64,000 nt of DNA from Pseudomonas gregormendelii (GCF_017114825.1 NZ_JADEVO010000022.1:1-64000); one strand, 5' to 3'. Positions 32,939 to 42,316 are shown, numbered from the stretch's first letter. Numbers and translations: made by a program. The notes: a model not told the origin generated them from the letters alone.

Positions 32939-33973
32939 TTAGTTGTGAGCGTGCAGCGCTTCGTTCAGTTCGATGGCCGATTTGTGGGTCTTGCATTCCA
33001 CGGCACCGGTTTCCGAGTTGCGACGGAACAGCAGGTCGGATTGACCGGCCAGTTCACGGGCCTTGACCACTTTCACCAGCTGGTTTTTCTCGTCCAGCAG
33101 CGCAACCTTGGTGCCAGCGGTCACGTACAGGCCAGACTCAACGGTGTTGCGATCGCCCAGTGGAATGCCGATACCGGCGTTGGCGCCGATCAGGCAGCCT
33201 TCGCCTACCTTGATCACGATGTTGCCGCCGCCCGACAGGGTGCCCATGGTGGAGCAGCCGCCGCCCAGGTCCGAGCCCTTGCCAACGAATACGCCTGCCG
33301 AGACACGACCTTCGATCATGCCCGGGCCTTCGGTGCCGGCGTTGAAGTTGACAAAACCTTCGTGCATCACAGTGGTGCCTTCACCGACATAAGCGCCCAG
33401 GCGCAGGCGGGCCGCATCGGCGATACGCACGCCAGCCGGTACGACGTAGTCGGTCATCTTCGGGAATTTGTCTACCGAGAACACTTCCAGCAGCTCGCCG
33501 CGCAGACGGGCTTCGAGTTGCAGTTCGGCCAGCTCACTCAGGTCGATTGCGCCCTGGCTCGTCCAGGCTACGTTCGGCAGCAGCGGGAAGATCCCGGCCA
33601 GGTTCAGGCCATGGGGCTTGACCAAACGATGGGACAACAGATGCAGCTTGAGGTACGCCTCTGGGGTAGAAGTCAGTTGCGCGTCTTCGGCCAGCAGGGT
33701 GGCGACCAGCGGCTTGTGGCTTTCGGCCAGTCGGGTCAGCAACTTGCCTTGTACCGCGTCGATGCCCTTCACGGCTTCAGCCAGTTGCGCAGCCTGCGCG
33801 GTGGTGAAGGTGATGGCCTGGTTGCCTTCGCTATAAGCGAGAATTGGCGCGACGGCAGCCACCAGTTCGGCCGACGGATTCAACAGCGGCTGAGGGTAAA
33901 ACACTTCCAGCCATGCGCCTTGACGATTCTGGGTGCCGACGCCGAAAGCGATGCTGAACAGGGAATTGGACAT
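32939..33973 (-). CDS. dapD: Tetrahydrodipicolinate N-succinyltransferase
   Basis: 344 residues, the longer DapD type found in pseudomonads. It transfers succinyl from succinyl-CoA to tetrahydrodipicolinate in lysine and peptidoglycan synthesis. The C-terminal half is a left-handed beta-helix of hexapeptide repeats (VPAGVRIADAARLRLGAYVG, EGTTVMHEGFVN, GVFVGKGSDLGGG, GCLIGANAGIGIPLGD). AGAGG precedes the ATG at 33973. Encoded on the same strand between csdA and an ArsC/Spx-like gene. Confidence 0.96.
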   Translation of the reverse strand: MSNSLFSIAFGVGTQNRQGAWLEVFYPQPLLNPSAELVAAVAPILAYSEGNQAITFTTAQAAQLAEAVKGIDAVQGKLLTRLAESHKPLVATLLAEDAQLTSTPEAYLKLHLLSHRLVKPHGLNLAGIFPLLPNVAWTSQGAIDLSELAELQLEARLRGELLEVFSVDKFPKMTDYVVPAGVRIADAARLRLGAYVGEGTTVMHEGFVNFNAGTEGPGMIEGRVSAGVFVGKGSDLGGGCSTMGTLSGGGNIVIKVGEGCLIGANAGIGIPLGDRNTVESGLYVTAGTKVALLDEKNQLVKVVKARELAGQSDLLFRRNSETGAVECKTHKSAIELNEALHAHN

Positions 33974-34006
33974 GTAAATACCTCTAACAAAATTGAACGG
34001 GCTGGC

Positions 34007-34369
34007 TTACTTGAGCGCTGCCGCGTAAATATCTGGCTTGAAGCCAATCAGGGTTCGGTCACCGAGATCGAGCACAGGGCGCTTGATCATCGAGGGTTGC
34101 GCGAGCATCAATTCGATGGCTTTCGATTGGTCGAGATCGGCTTTGCGTTCGTCTTCGAGTTTGCGAAAGGTCGTGCCTGCGCGGTTCAACACCACTTGCC
34201 AGCCATGCTCGTTACACCACTGGGTCAGGTGTTCACGGTCAATTCCGGCCGTTTTGTAATCGTGGAAGTCGTAGCTGACAGCGTGTTCATCAAGCCAGGT
34301 GCGCGCCTTTTTCATGGTGTCGCAAGCTTTGATGCCGAAAAGGTGCAAGGTTTTACTTGAAACGGTCAA
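34007..34369 (-). CDS. ArsC/Spx-family reductase-like protein (YffB type)
   Basis: About 120 residues from a TTG at 34369, chosen because GGGGG lies 7 nt upstream; the ATG-initiated frame to 34531 adds about 54 residues that do not resemble the family. Thioredoxin-like ArsC fold: TLHLFGIKACDTMKKARTWLDEH has a single Cys where glutaredoxins have CxxC; then DYKTAGIDREHLTQW, SMIKRPVLDL and a GFKPDIY end. It matches the YffB family; a role as a glutathione-dependent thiol reductase is inferred. dapD follows after 33 bp, probably in one transcript. Confidence 0.85.
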   Translation of the reverse strand: MTVSSKTLHLFGIKACDTMKKARTWLDEHAVSYDFHDYKTAGIDREHLTQWCNEHGWQVVLNRAGTTFRKLEDERKADLDQSKAIELMLAQPSMIKRPVLDLGDRTLIGFKPDIYAAALK

Positions 34370-34559
34370 GGAATTGCCCCCTTTACAGGTGCTGGAAAAA
34401 AAAGGTGAAGGATTATGCCATGACCTTGCGGTTAGCGCGTAAACCTGTGGGAGTGAGGCAGTTTGATACCCGCGATGCGACATAGGTGTAACGGCCAGCC
34501 CGCAGTCTAAACCGCTAATATGGCACTTCAATGCTGTCGATTGCCTGGGAAAACGCTTT

Positions 34560-36191
34560 ATGCAAACCGCCTACACCGTCCTGATCCTGCTCATGCTGGT
34601 CAGTGTCTCCCGTCTGGTGGGGCGGGTTATCCCGCTGCCATTGCCGCTGGTGCAGATTTGCGCCGGAGCCCTGCTGGCCTGGCCGACGCTGGGGTTGCAT
34701 GTGGCACTGGACCCTGAATTGTTTCTATTTCTGTTTTTGCCGCCTTTGTTGTTTTCCGATGGCTGGCGGATGCCCAAGCGCGAGCTATGGCGCCTGCGGG
34801 GGCCGATCCTGACGCTGGCAGTGGGCCTGGTGTTGTTCACTGTGGTGGGCGCCGGTTATTTCATTCATTGGTTATTGCCAAGCATTCCCTTGCCGGTGGC
34901 GTTCGCGCTGGCGGCGGTCTTGTCGCCTACAGATGCCGTGGCGGTGTCGGCGATTTCGCAGAACAGGCTGCCGACGCCATTGATGCACATGTTGCAGGGC
35001 GAGGCACTGATGAACGACGCCTCAGGCCTGGTGACGTTCAAATTTGCCTTGGCTGCCGCTGTCACCGGTGTGTTCTCCCTGGCCAATGCGAGCCTGACAT
35101 TCGTCCTGGTAGCGGTCGGCGGGCTGGCGGTCGGGGTTGCGCTGAGCTGGCTGGTCGGGCGCCTGCGCTCCTGGATGATCGCGCGCGGCTGGGATGACCC
35201 CGCGACCCACGTGGTGTTTATGCTGTTGCTGCCCTTCGCCGCCTACGTACTGGCCGAGCGCCTGGGAGCATCGGGCATCCTGTCGGCGGTGGCGGCAGGG
35301 ATGATGCAGAGTTGGCTCGACCTGCTGCCGCGCCAGACCAGTACCCGACTGCTCAATCGCAGCGTCTGGTCGCTGCTGGAGTTCGCTTTCAACGGTTTGA
35401 TTTTCCTGCTGCTGGGCTTGCAGCTGCCGGACATCATCAAGGCAGTTGCCAGTCATGAAACCTCGTTATGGCCGACCTTGCTCTACCGCTGCCTGGATGT
35501 GCTGGCAATCTTTCTGGTGCTGTTGGTGTTGCGGTTCGTGTGGGTGCAAAGCATCTGGCGCTTGTCGGGCCTGCTGCGCCGCTGGCGCGGCAAGGATGAA
35601 ATGACGCAGGTTCCGACTGCGCGCTCGTGCTGGTTACTGACCGTTGGCGGCGTACGCGGGGCGGTGACGCTGGCGGGTGTGTTGTCGGTGCCGATGTTGA
35701 TGGGTGGCGTGGCATTCCCCGAGCGTGACTTGCTGATATTCATCGCGGCCGGGGTGATCCTGCTGTCACTGATTGCGGCGTGTATTGCGCTGCCGTTGCT
35801 CCTGCGTGGCATCGAAAAAAGCCCCGACGACAAGCGGCGCAATGAAGTGCGTGAGGCCTGGCGCAAGACCGCCGAGGCGGCAATTCATGCGCTCGAAGCC
35901 GAAGAAGCCAAGCCGCAGGACGCGGCGCAGGCAGCACTCGCCGCCGAGCTCAAGGCGCGGATCATGTCCGAATACCGGCATCAGCTGGAGGTGTTCAACG
36001 ATTCGGCGGAAGCCCAGGCACTGGCGTTCCAGATGGACTTGCTGGAGCGGCGCATGCGCTTGAAAGCATTGCGGGCGCAGCGACTGGAACTGTATAGCCT
36101 CAGCCGTCATCACCAGATTGGCGATGACGTACTGCGTGAGGTGTTGGCGGAGCTGGATTTGAGCGAGGCCAATTTGGGGCAGGTGAAGTAA
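34560..36191 (+). CDS. Na+/H+ antiporter, CPA1 family
   Basis: 543 residues. About 12 transmembrane helices occupy residues 1-410, with a charged cytoplasmic tail (about 420-543) rich in Glu, Arg and Ala. CPA1 signatures include AAVLSPTDAVAVSAI (ion-site Asp) and GEALMNDASGLVTFKFA, plus VGGVRGAVTLAGVLSVPM late in the core. It exchanges cytoplasmic Na+ (possibly K+) for H+ across the inner membrane. Divergent from the ArsC-like gene. The long tail is typical of YjcE/NhaP-type members and may regulate activity. Confidence 0.93.
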   Translation: MQTAYTVLILLMLVSVSRLVGRVIPLPLPLVQICAGALLAWPTLGLHVALDPELFLFLFLPPLLFSDGWRMPKRELWRLRGPILTLAVGLVLFTVVGAGYFIHWLLPSIPLPVAFALAAVLSPTDAVAVSAISQNRLPTPLMHMLQGEALMNDASGLVTFKFALAAAVTGVFSLANASLTFVLVAVGGLAVGVALSWLVGRLRSWMIARGWDDPATHVVFMLLLPFAAYVLAERLGASGILSAVAAGMMQSWLDLLPRQTSTRLLNRSVWSLLEFAFNGLIFLLLGLQLPDIIKAVASHETSLWPTLLYRCLDVLAIFLVLLVLRFVWVQSIWRLSGLLRRWRGKDEMTQVPTARSCWLLTVGGVRGAVTLAGVLSVPMLMGGVAFPERDLLIFIAAGVILLSLIAACIALPLLLRGIEKSPDDKRRNEVREAWRKTAEAAIHALEAEEAKPQDAAQAALAAELKARIMSEYRHQLEVFNDSAEAQALAFQMDLLERRMRLKALRAQRLELYSLSRHHQIGDDVLREVLAELDLSEANLGQVK

Positions 36192-36204
36192 TGGTGACCC
36201 GCCC

Positions 36205-36290
36205 GGTAGGAGCTGCCGAAGGCTGCGATCTTTTGACTTTCAGCGTCCTTGAAGACGCCAAAAGATCGCAGCCTTCGGCAGCTCCTACCG
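36205..36290. repeat. Inverted family B repeat pair
   Basis: GGTAGGAGCTGCCGAAGGCTG and its inverted copy CAGCCTTCGGCAGCTCCTACC form a hairpin in the gap between the convergent antiporter and dapC genes; it probably acts as a transcription stop for both. Confidence 0.9.
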
Positions 36291-36302
36291 GGGGGGCGGC
36301 GC

Positions 36303-37502
36303 TTAGCTGCGGCGTTGGATGAACGCGCGGATACGTTCAGCGGCCTCGACGCACTCGGCCAGCGGCGCAACCAGTGCCAGGCGCACGCGCCCAGCCCCGG
36401 GGTTGAACCCGTCGACTTCGCGGGACAGGTAGGAGCCCGGCACCACCGTCACATGTTCTTCCGCGTACAGGTCGCGGCAAAACGCCTCGTCATCACCTTC
36501 AACGTTCGGCCACAGGTAGAAACCGCCGTCCGGACGCTGCACGTCCAGCCCCGGGCTGAGGATTGCCAGCACGGCGTCGTATTTCTCGCGGTACAGGTCG
36601 CGGTTGGCGCGCACGTGCACTTCGTCATTCCATGCGGCTACGCTGGCCAGCTGAGTCTGCACAGGCATCGCACAGCCGTGGTAGGTGCGATACAGCAAAA
36701 AGCCCTTGAGGATGTCGGCGTCACCGGCCACGAAGCCCGAGCGCAGGCCTGGCAGGTTGGAACGCTTGGACAGGCTGTGAAACACCACGCAGCGCTTGAA
36801 GTCCTGGCGACCCAGTTCCACGCAGGCGCTGAGCAAACCGGCGGGTGGGGTCTGTTCGTCGAAGTACAGCTCGCTGTAGCACTCGTCGGCGGCGATCACG
36901 AAGTCGTACTCGTCGGCCAGGGCGATCAGCTTTTTCAGGGTTTCGACTGGAATCAGTGCGCCAGTGGGGTTGCCCGGCGAGCACAGGAACAGGATCTGGC
37001 AGCGTTTCCAGATATCTGGCGAAACTGCGTCGAAGTCCGGATTGAAGCCATTGGCATCAAGGCACGGCAGGTAGTGCGGCTTGGCGCCTGCCAGGAACGC
37101 CGCACCTTCGTAGATCTGGTAGAACGGGTTCGGGCTGACCACCAGCGCGTCATCGGCACGATTGACCACCGTCTGGGTGAAAGCGAACAGCGCTTCTCGA
37201 GTGCCGTTGACCGGCAGCACGTTGCGCGCCGGGTCGAGCCAGCCGTTCGGAACGCTGAAGCGTCGTTCGCACCAGGCAGCGATGGCTTCGCGCAATGCGG
37301 CAATGCCGAGGGTGGTCGGGTACACGGCCATCTGATCCAGATTGCTTGCCAGTGCTTGAGCAACAAAGGCGGGCGAGCGGTGCTTGGGCTCGCCGATGGA
37401 CAGGGCGATAGCGCGCTTGTCCGGGTTTGGCGTGACGCTGCCGAGCAGGGCGCGGAGCTTCTCGAACGGGTAGGGCTGCAACTGGGTCAGGGCGTTGTTC
37501 AT
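36303..37502 (-). CDS. dapC: Succinyldiaminopimelate transaminase
   Basis: 399 residues from the ATG at 37502 (MNNALTQLQPYPFEKLR), which follows GAGG; the ATG at 37517 is less likely. Class I/II PLP aminotransferase that forms N-succinyl-LL-DAP. The PLP lysine is in HSLSKRSNLPGLRSGFV; further blocks are LFLCSPGNPTGALIP, the DECYSELYFD region and the C-terminal RVRLALVAP. The same direction as glnD upstream, with a REPIN between. Confidence 0.95.
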   Translation of the reverse strand: MNNALTQLQPYPFEKLRALLGSVTPNPDKRAIALSIGEPKHRSPAFVAQALASNLDQMAVYPTTLGIAALREAIAAWCERRFSVPNGWLDPARNVLPVNGTREALFAFTQTVVNRADDALVVSPNPFYQIYEGAAFLAGAKPHYLPCLDANGFNPDFDAVSPDIWKRCQILFLCSPGNPTGALIPVETLKKLIALADEYDFVIAADECYSELYFDEQTPPAGLLSACVELGRQDFKRCVVFHSLSKRSNLPGLRSGFVAGDADILKGFLLYRTYHGCAMPVQTQLASVAAWNDEVHVRANRDLYREKYDAVLAILSPGLDVQRPDGGFYLWPNVEGDDEAFCRDLYAEEHVTVVPGSYLSREVDGFNPGAGRVRLALVAPLAECVEAAERIRAFIQRRS

Positions 37503-37518
37503 GGGGGCCTCATTCAAT

Positions 37519-37609
37519 GTAGGAGTGAGCCTGCTCGCGATAGCGTTGTGTCAGTCATTGGCGATGTTGAATGGACGGACGCCATCGCGAGCGGGCTCGC
37601 TCCCACAGG
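37519..37609. repeat. REPIN (REP family A pair)
   Basis: TGTAGGAGTGAGCCTGCTCG at 37519 and the inverted CGAGCGGGCTCGCTCCCACA ending at 37608 fill the gap between glnD and dapC, and lie within the probable leader of dapC. Confidence 0.88.
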
Positions 37610-37619
37610 GGGGGATAAT

Positions 37620-40322
37620 TCAGATAGTGAGTCGCGACAGCTTTATTTCGGATTCCTGGTTGACGGTCAATTGCTCGACGATCGCATCCTGCAAGCGGCT
37701 GCACAGCAACGGGTCGGACAAAGGCTGATTGTTCGCATCGGTGATGAAGAACACGTCTTCCACGCGCTCGCCCAGGGTGGCGATTTTCGCGTTCTGCAAT
37801 GACAGGTCGAACTCAAGGAAGATGGTCCCGATGCGTGCCAGCAGGCCCGGGCGGTCCGGGGCGCTGAGTTCCAGCACGGTCACCGGGCGCTGGGCGTCGT
37901 TGTGGATCGTCACCTGGGGCGCGAACGCGAAATGCTTGAGCTGGCGCGGTACCCGGCGCTGAATGATGGTCGGGTAGTCGTCCGGGTTGCGCAGCGCCTC
38001 GGTCAGGCCTTCGCGGATCTGCTTGACCCGGGTCGGGTTGTCGCCAATCGAGTCGCCATCTGTATCGAGCACGATGTAGGTGTCGAGGGTGAACTGGCTG
38101 CTCGAGGTGATGACCCTTGCGTCGTGGATGTTCAGGTTGAGCTGGTCCATTGCCGCCACGGTCACGGCAAAAAAGTCGTGCTGGTCGGGGGCATAGATGA
38201 AGATCTGGGTACCGCCCTCGAATTCGCGCTGTGTGGTTTCCTTGATCAGCACCAGTGGCCCGCCGTCAGCCGGCTGCTGGAGGATCGCGTCGCTGTGCCA
38301 GGCCACGTCGCCAGCGGTGTGGCGCAGGAAGTAGTCATCCCCCAGTTGCGCCCATAGCTGCTCGACGTCGTCCGGATCGGTCCCGCCGCGCACCAGGATG
38401 TCCAGGGCAGCACTTTGGGTCTGGCGAATCTGCTCCTCGCGGTCCACCGGGTTTTCCAGGCCGCGGCGCAGGGCCCGCTTGGTCTCGGTGTAGAGCTGGC
38501 GCAGCAGGCTGGCGCGCCAGGAGTTCCACAGCGTCGGGTTGGTGGCGTTGATGTCCGCCACGGTCAGCACGTATAGATAGTCGAGATGGGTTTCGTCTCC
38601 GATGATCTGCGCGAAGTCATGGATCACTTGCGGGTCCGACAGGTCCTTGCGCTGGGCAGTGGTCGACATCACCAGGTGATTCTGCACCAGCCAGACGATC
38701 AGGCGGCTGTCCCACACCGGCAACTGGTGGCGCTGGCAGAACGCCTCGGCATCGACTGCGCCGATTTCCGAGTGGTCGCCGTGCCGGCCTTTGCCGATAT
38801 CGTGATACAGGCCGGCCAGGTAGATCAATTCAGGTTTGGGCAGCTTGGCCATGAGCTTGCTGGCCAGCGGGAATTTCTCCGACACCTGGGTGTACTGCAG
38901 CTTACGCAAGTGCTTGATCAGATTCAGGGTGTGGGCGTCGACCGTATAGATGTGGAACAGGTCGTGCTGCATTTGCCCGACGATAAAGCCGAACTCAGGC
39001 AGGTAGCGCCCGAGGATGCCGTAGCGGTTCATTCGGCGCAGGTTGCGATGAATGCCGATCTTGCACTTGAAAAGCTCGATGAACAGGCTGGTGTTGCGAA
39101 TGTCGTTGCGAAACTCATCGTCGATCAGGTGACGGTGCTCGCGCAGCAGGCGAATGGTATCGGCGCGCACGCCCTTGATTTCCGGCTGCTGGGCCATCAA
39201 AACAAAGATTTCCAGCATGGCGAACGGGGTGCGGCGGAACACGTTGTCGTTGCGCGCCTCGATGTAGCCGTCGTGCAACTGGAACCGCGAGTTGATCGGC
39301 TGTGGCGGCGCTTCGTCTTCCGGGGCGAGGATGACTTCCTCGAAATGCTGGATGATCAGGTCGCTGAGCTGGGCGATGCTCATGACCACCCGGTAGTACT
39401 GCTGCATGAAGTTTTCGATGGCTTGCTTGGCATCATCGCCTTCAAAACCCAGCAGCCCGGCAATCGTGCGCTGGTGATCGAACAGCAGGCGGTCTTCGGA
39501 GCGACCGGCGAGCATGTGCAGGGCGTAGCGCACCTTCCACAGGAACTCCTGGGACGAGGCCAGCAGGGCATTTTCGCTTTCAACCAGGAAGCCTTCGCCT
39601 GCCAGCGCCCGCAGGTTCAAGGTGCCGTACTCGCGCCGGGCCACCCACAGAATCGTCTGGATGTCCCGCAGGCCGCCGGGCGAGCCTTTGACGTTGGGTT
39701 CCAGGTTGTATTCAGTGTCGTTGTACTTGTGGTGGCGGGCCTTCTGTTCAGCGCGCTTGGCCAGGAAGAAGTCTTTGCTGGGCCACATGTGCGCGGTGCT
39801 GGTGACGTCGAGCATGCGCTGGCGAAGACGCTCGGGGCCACTGATGGTGCGGCTTTCCATCAGGTTGGTGACAACCGTCAGATCGGCGCGGGCTTCAATG
39901 GCGCATTCGTCCACCGAGCGAACGCTTTGGCCGACTTCCAGGCCAATGTCCCACAACAGCGTAAGAAAGCGCTCGATGGAATCGCGGAAAACTTCGTGAT
40001 CGGCGCTGTCCAGCAGGACCAGCAGGTCGATGTCGGAATAAGGGTGCAGCTCGCCGCGACCGTAGCCGCCGACCGCCACCAGTGCGATGTCGGCGTCTTC
40101 GCTCCAGTCGAATTGTTCCCAGGCCTTTTGCAGGATGTTATCGACGAACCAGGCGCGATCCTCGATCAGGCGCCGAATGTCGCGGCCGCTGCGAAAGCGC
40201 CCGTCGAGCACTTCGCGGGCCTGGCGAATGGCCTTCTTGAAGGCGGCAATGGGGCTCGCCTTCAGGGCCAGTTCAGCCTGGAACTGGCCGCGGTCGAAGA
40301 GTTCTGGATCCACCTGCGGCAT
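37620..40322 (-). CDS. glnD: Bifunctional uridylyltransferase/uridylyl-removing enzyme, PII regulator
   Basis: 900 residues. It uridylylates or de-uridylylates PII (GlnB/GlnK) according to glutamine, the primary nitrogen sensor. The nucleotidyltransferase motif GGYGRGELHPYSDID has the metal Asp97 and Asp99; the HD domain shows LYHDIGKGRHGDHSEIGA; two ACT domains (about 700-780 and 810-890; DFFAVTVAAMDQLNLNIHDA and LELSAPDRPGLLARIG) bind glutamine. Start ATG at 40322 after AAAGGAAAG. map lies just upstream on the same strand (44-bp gap), the conserved map-glnD arrangement. Confidence 0.97.
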   Translation of the reverse strand: MPQVDPELFDRGQFQAELALKASPIAAFKKAIRQAREVLDGRFRSGRDIRRLIEDRAWFVDNILQKAWEQFDWSEDADIALVAVGGYGRGELHPYSDIDLLVLLDSADHEVFRDSIERFLTLLWDIGLEVGQSVRSVDECAIEARADLTVVTNLMESRTISGPERLRQRMLDVTSTAHMWPSKDFFLAKRAEQKARHHKYNDTEYNLEPNVKGSPGGLRDIQTILWVARREYGTLNLRALAGEGFLVESENALLASSQEFLWKVRYALHMLAGRSEDRLLFDHQRTIAGLLGFEGDDAKQAIENFMQQYYRVVMSIAQLSDLIIQHFEEVILAPEDEAPPQPINSRFQLHDGYIEARNDNVFRRTPFAMLEIFVLMAQQPEIKGVRADTIRLLREHRHLIDDEFRNDIRNTSLFIELFKCKIGIHRNLRRMNRYGILGRYLPEFGFIVGQMQHDLFHIYTVDAHTLNLIKHLRKLQYTQVSEKFPLASKLMAKLPKPELIYLAGLYHDIGKGRHGDHSEIGAVDAEAFCQRHQLPVWDSRLIVWLVQNHLVMSTTAQRKDLSDPQVIHDFAQIIGDETHLDYLYVLTVADINATNPTLWNSWRASLLRQLYTETKRALRRGLENPVDREEQIRQTQSAALDILVRGGTDPDDVEQLWAQLGDDYFLRHTAGDVAWHSDAILQQPADGGPLVLIKETTQREFEGGTQIFIYAPDQHDFFAVTVAAMDQLNLNIHDARVITSSSQFTLDTYIVLDTDGDSIGDNPTRVKQIREGLTEALRNPDDYPTIIQRRVPRQLKHFAFAPQVTIHNDAQRPVTVLELSAPDRPGLLARIGTIFLEFDLSLQNAKIATLGERVEDVFFITDANNQPLSDPLLCSRLQDAIVEQLTVNQESEIKLSRLTI

Positions 40323-40366
40323 CGATTGGCTTTCCTTTCTATGGACGGGGAGCTGCGCGGGTTGAA

Positions 40367-41149
40367 TCAGGCCGAAACGCGAGGGATGGTGTCATCGGCG
40401 CGCAGGGTGAAAATCTCGTAGCCAGTCTCGGTCACGACCAGGGTGTGTTCCCATTGCGCGGAGAGCTTGCGGTCCTTGGTAATGGCAGTCCAGCCGTCGC
40501 CCAGCACCTTGGTGTCGGCCTTGCCCTGGTTGATCATAGGCTCAATGGTGAAGGTCATGCCCGCCTTGAGCTCCATGCCGGTGCCGGCACGACCGTAGTG
40601 CAGGATCTGCGGCTCTTCGTGAAACACTTTGCCGATGCCGTGGCCGCAGAACTCGCGAACCACCGAAAAACCGTTCTTTTCAGCGTGCTTCTGGATCACT
40701 TCGCCAATGTCGCCCAGGCGGCAGCCCGGTTTGACGATTTCGATAGCCTTGTACATGCATTCCTGGGTGACCTGGGACAAACGCTCGGCCCAGACCGGTA
40801 CGGTGCCGACGTGGAACATGCGGCTGGTGTCGCCGTGATAGCCGTCCTTGATCACGGTCACGTCGATGTTCAACGTGTCGCCATTCTTCAATGGTTTCTC
40901 GTTGGGAATGCCATGGCAGACCACATGGTTGATCGAGGTGCAGATTGACTTCGGGTAGCCTTTATAATTCAGCGGCGCAGGAATGGCCTGTTGCACATTG
41001 ACGATGTAGTCATGGCAAATGCGGTCCAGTTCTTCGGTGGTGACGCCCGGTTTGACATGTTCGGCGATCATTTCCAGCACATCGGCGGCCAGTTTGCCGG
41101 CGACACGCATTTTTGCGATGTCCTCTGGTGTCTTGAGGTTGACGGTCAT
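40367..41149 (-). CDS. map: Methionine aminopeptidase type I
   Basis: 260 residues, type Ia. It removes initiator Met from new proteins. The five metal ligands are visible in order: Asp in NIDVTVIKDGYHGDTSRMF (two Asp), His in GHGIGKVFHEEP, Glu in FTIEPM and Glu in WEHTLVVTE; VCHGIPNE carries the substrate-binding His. Starts at 41149; divergent from rpsB as in E. coli and other gammaproteobacteria. glnD follows. Confidence 0.97.
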   Translation of the reverse strand: MTVNLKTPEDIAKMRVAGKLAADVLEMIAEHVKPGVTTEELDRICHDYIVNVQQAIPAPLNYKGYPKSICTSINHVVCHGIPNEKPLKNGDTLNIDVTVIKDGYHGDTSRMFHVGTVPVWAERLSQVTQECMYKAIEIVKPGCRLGDIGEVIQKHAEKNGFSVVREFCGHGIGKVFHEEPQILHYGRAGTGMELKAGMTFTIEPMINQGKADTKVLGDGWTAITKDRKLSAQWEHTLVVTETGYEIFTLRADDTIPRVSA

Positions 41150-41523
41150 ACAGGCTCTCTCTGCGCTCGATGGCGCTTCACTAAGTCAAGATGGGCGGTG
41201 CGCAAACGATCTTCGCCGCCCTGAAAAACGCGATTCTACCAGACGATCAGGGCAAATCTGAGGCTCTGTGCATTGCTTCTTCATATAGATGGGCGCATTC
41301 CAGGGGGATTCCAGGGGCGCGGATAAAGGCGTGCGTCAGGAATTGAGAATCCGGGTTCCGTTTTTGCGAGTCTTATGGTATAAAATGCGCCGCTTTCCGG
41401 GGATACCCCGATAGGCTTAAATCCACACACGTGTCGACACGATGACCTGGGTGCCTTCAGCTGATGCTGCTGGTTGGTCATTGGGATACGTGGAGGCCAA
41501 ACCCGACTTATTAAGGAACTATC
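41150..41523 (+). promoter_or_regulatory. map-rpsB intergenic region with rpsB promoter and leader
   Basis: No gene fits this 374-bp gap. A -10-like TATAAA is at 41379-41384 with only a weak -35 (about 41356). Downstream, ATGACC (41442-41447) pairs with GGTCAT (41476-41481), enclosing CAGCTGATGCTGCTGG, as a stem in the rpsB leader. An S2-binding autoregulatory leader is known for gammaproteobacterial rpsB; I infer that this structure serves that role. The map half (41150-41280) contains no other signal I can support. Confidence 0.55.
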
Positions 41524-42261
41524 ATGTCCCAAGTCAACATGCGCGATATGCTGAAGGCCGGTGTGCACTTCGGTCACCAGACCCGTTACTGGAACCCGAA
41601 AATGGGTAGGTACATTTTCGGCGCGCGTAACAAGATTCACATTATCAACCTTGAAAAAACCCTGCCAATGTTCAACGAAGCTCTGACTTTCGTAGAGCGC
41701 CTGGCCCAGGGCAAAAACAAGATTCTGTTCGTCGGCACCAAGCGTTCCGCTGGCAAGATCGTTGCTGAAGAAGCAGCACGTTGCGGTTCGCCGTACGTCG
41801 ATCACCGCTGGTTGGGCGGCATGCTGACCAACTTCAAAACCATCCGTGCTTCCATCAAGCGTCTGCGTGACCTTGAAGTGCAAGCCGAAGACGGTACTTT
41901 CGCCAAGCTGACCAAGAAAGAAGCGCTGATGCGCACTCGCGATCTTGAGAAGCTCGATCGTTCCCTGGGTGGTATCAAGGACATGGGCGGTCTGCCAGAC
42001 GCTCTGTTCGTTATCGACGTTGATCACGAGCGCATCGCGATCACCGAAGCCAACAAGCTGGGTATCCCGGTTATCGGCGTAGTCGATACCAACAGCAGCC
42101 CGGAAGGCGTTGACTACATCATCCCAGGCAACGATGACGCAATCCGCGCTATCCAGCTGTACATGGGTTCGATGGCTGACGCTGTAATCCGTGGCCGCAA
42201 CCACGTTGCTGGTGGCACCGAGCAGTTCGTTGAAGAAGCTCCGGTAGCTGCAGCTGAGTAA
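41524..42261 (+). CDS. rpsB: 30S ribosomal protein S2
   Basis: 245 residues. Standard S2: MSQVNMRDMLKAGVHFGHQTRYWNPKM, then FVGTKRSAGKIV, YVDHRWLGGMLTNFKT, LPDALFVIDVDHERIAI and GIPVIGVVDTN. It completes the 30S head and helps recruit S1. The ribosome site AAGGAAC precedes the ATG. Codon choice is strongly biased, as expected for high expression. A strong terminator separates it from tsf, as in E. coli, where part of transcription reads through. Confidence 0.98.
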   Translation: MSQVNMRDMLKAGVHFGHQTRYWNPKMGRYIFGARNKIHIINLEKTLPMFNEALTFVERLAQGKNKILFVGTKRSAGKIVAEEAARCGSPYVDHRWLGGMLTNFKTIRASIKRLRDLEVQAEDGTFAKLTKKEALMRTRDLEKLDRSLGGIKDMGGLPDALFVIDVDHERIAITEANKLGIPVIGVVDTNSSPEGVDYIIPGNDDAIRAIQLYMGSMADAVIRGRNHVAGGTEQFVEEAPVAAAE

Positions 42262-42287
42262 TTGACGCCTTGGCGTTGACTCAGTAA

Positions 42288-42316
42288 GCAAAAAGGGGGC
42301 TTGGCCCCCTTTTTGC
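42288..42316 (+). terminator. Terminator between rpsB and tsf
   Basis: GCAAAAAGGGGGC, TT and GCCCCCTTTTTGC form a long stem ending in a T run, about 26 bp after the rpsB stop. It may reduce tsf relative to rpsB. Between it and 42452 is an AT-richer tsf leader with a small CCCG/CGGG hairpin (about 42398-42416). Confidence 0.9.

Noticed and set aside
38586..40421. 611-codon open frame antisense to glnD
   Set aside because: Shadow of glnD, whose NT, HD and ACT motifs are intact.
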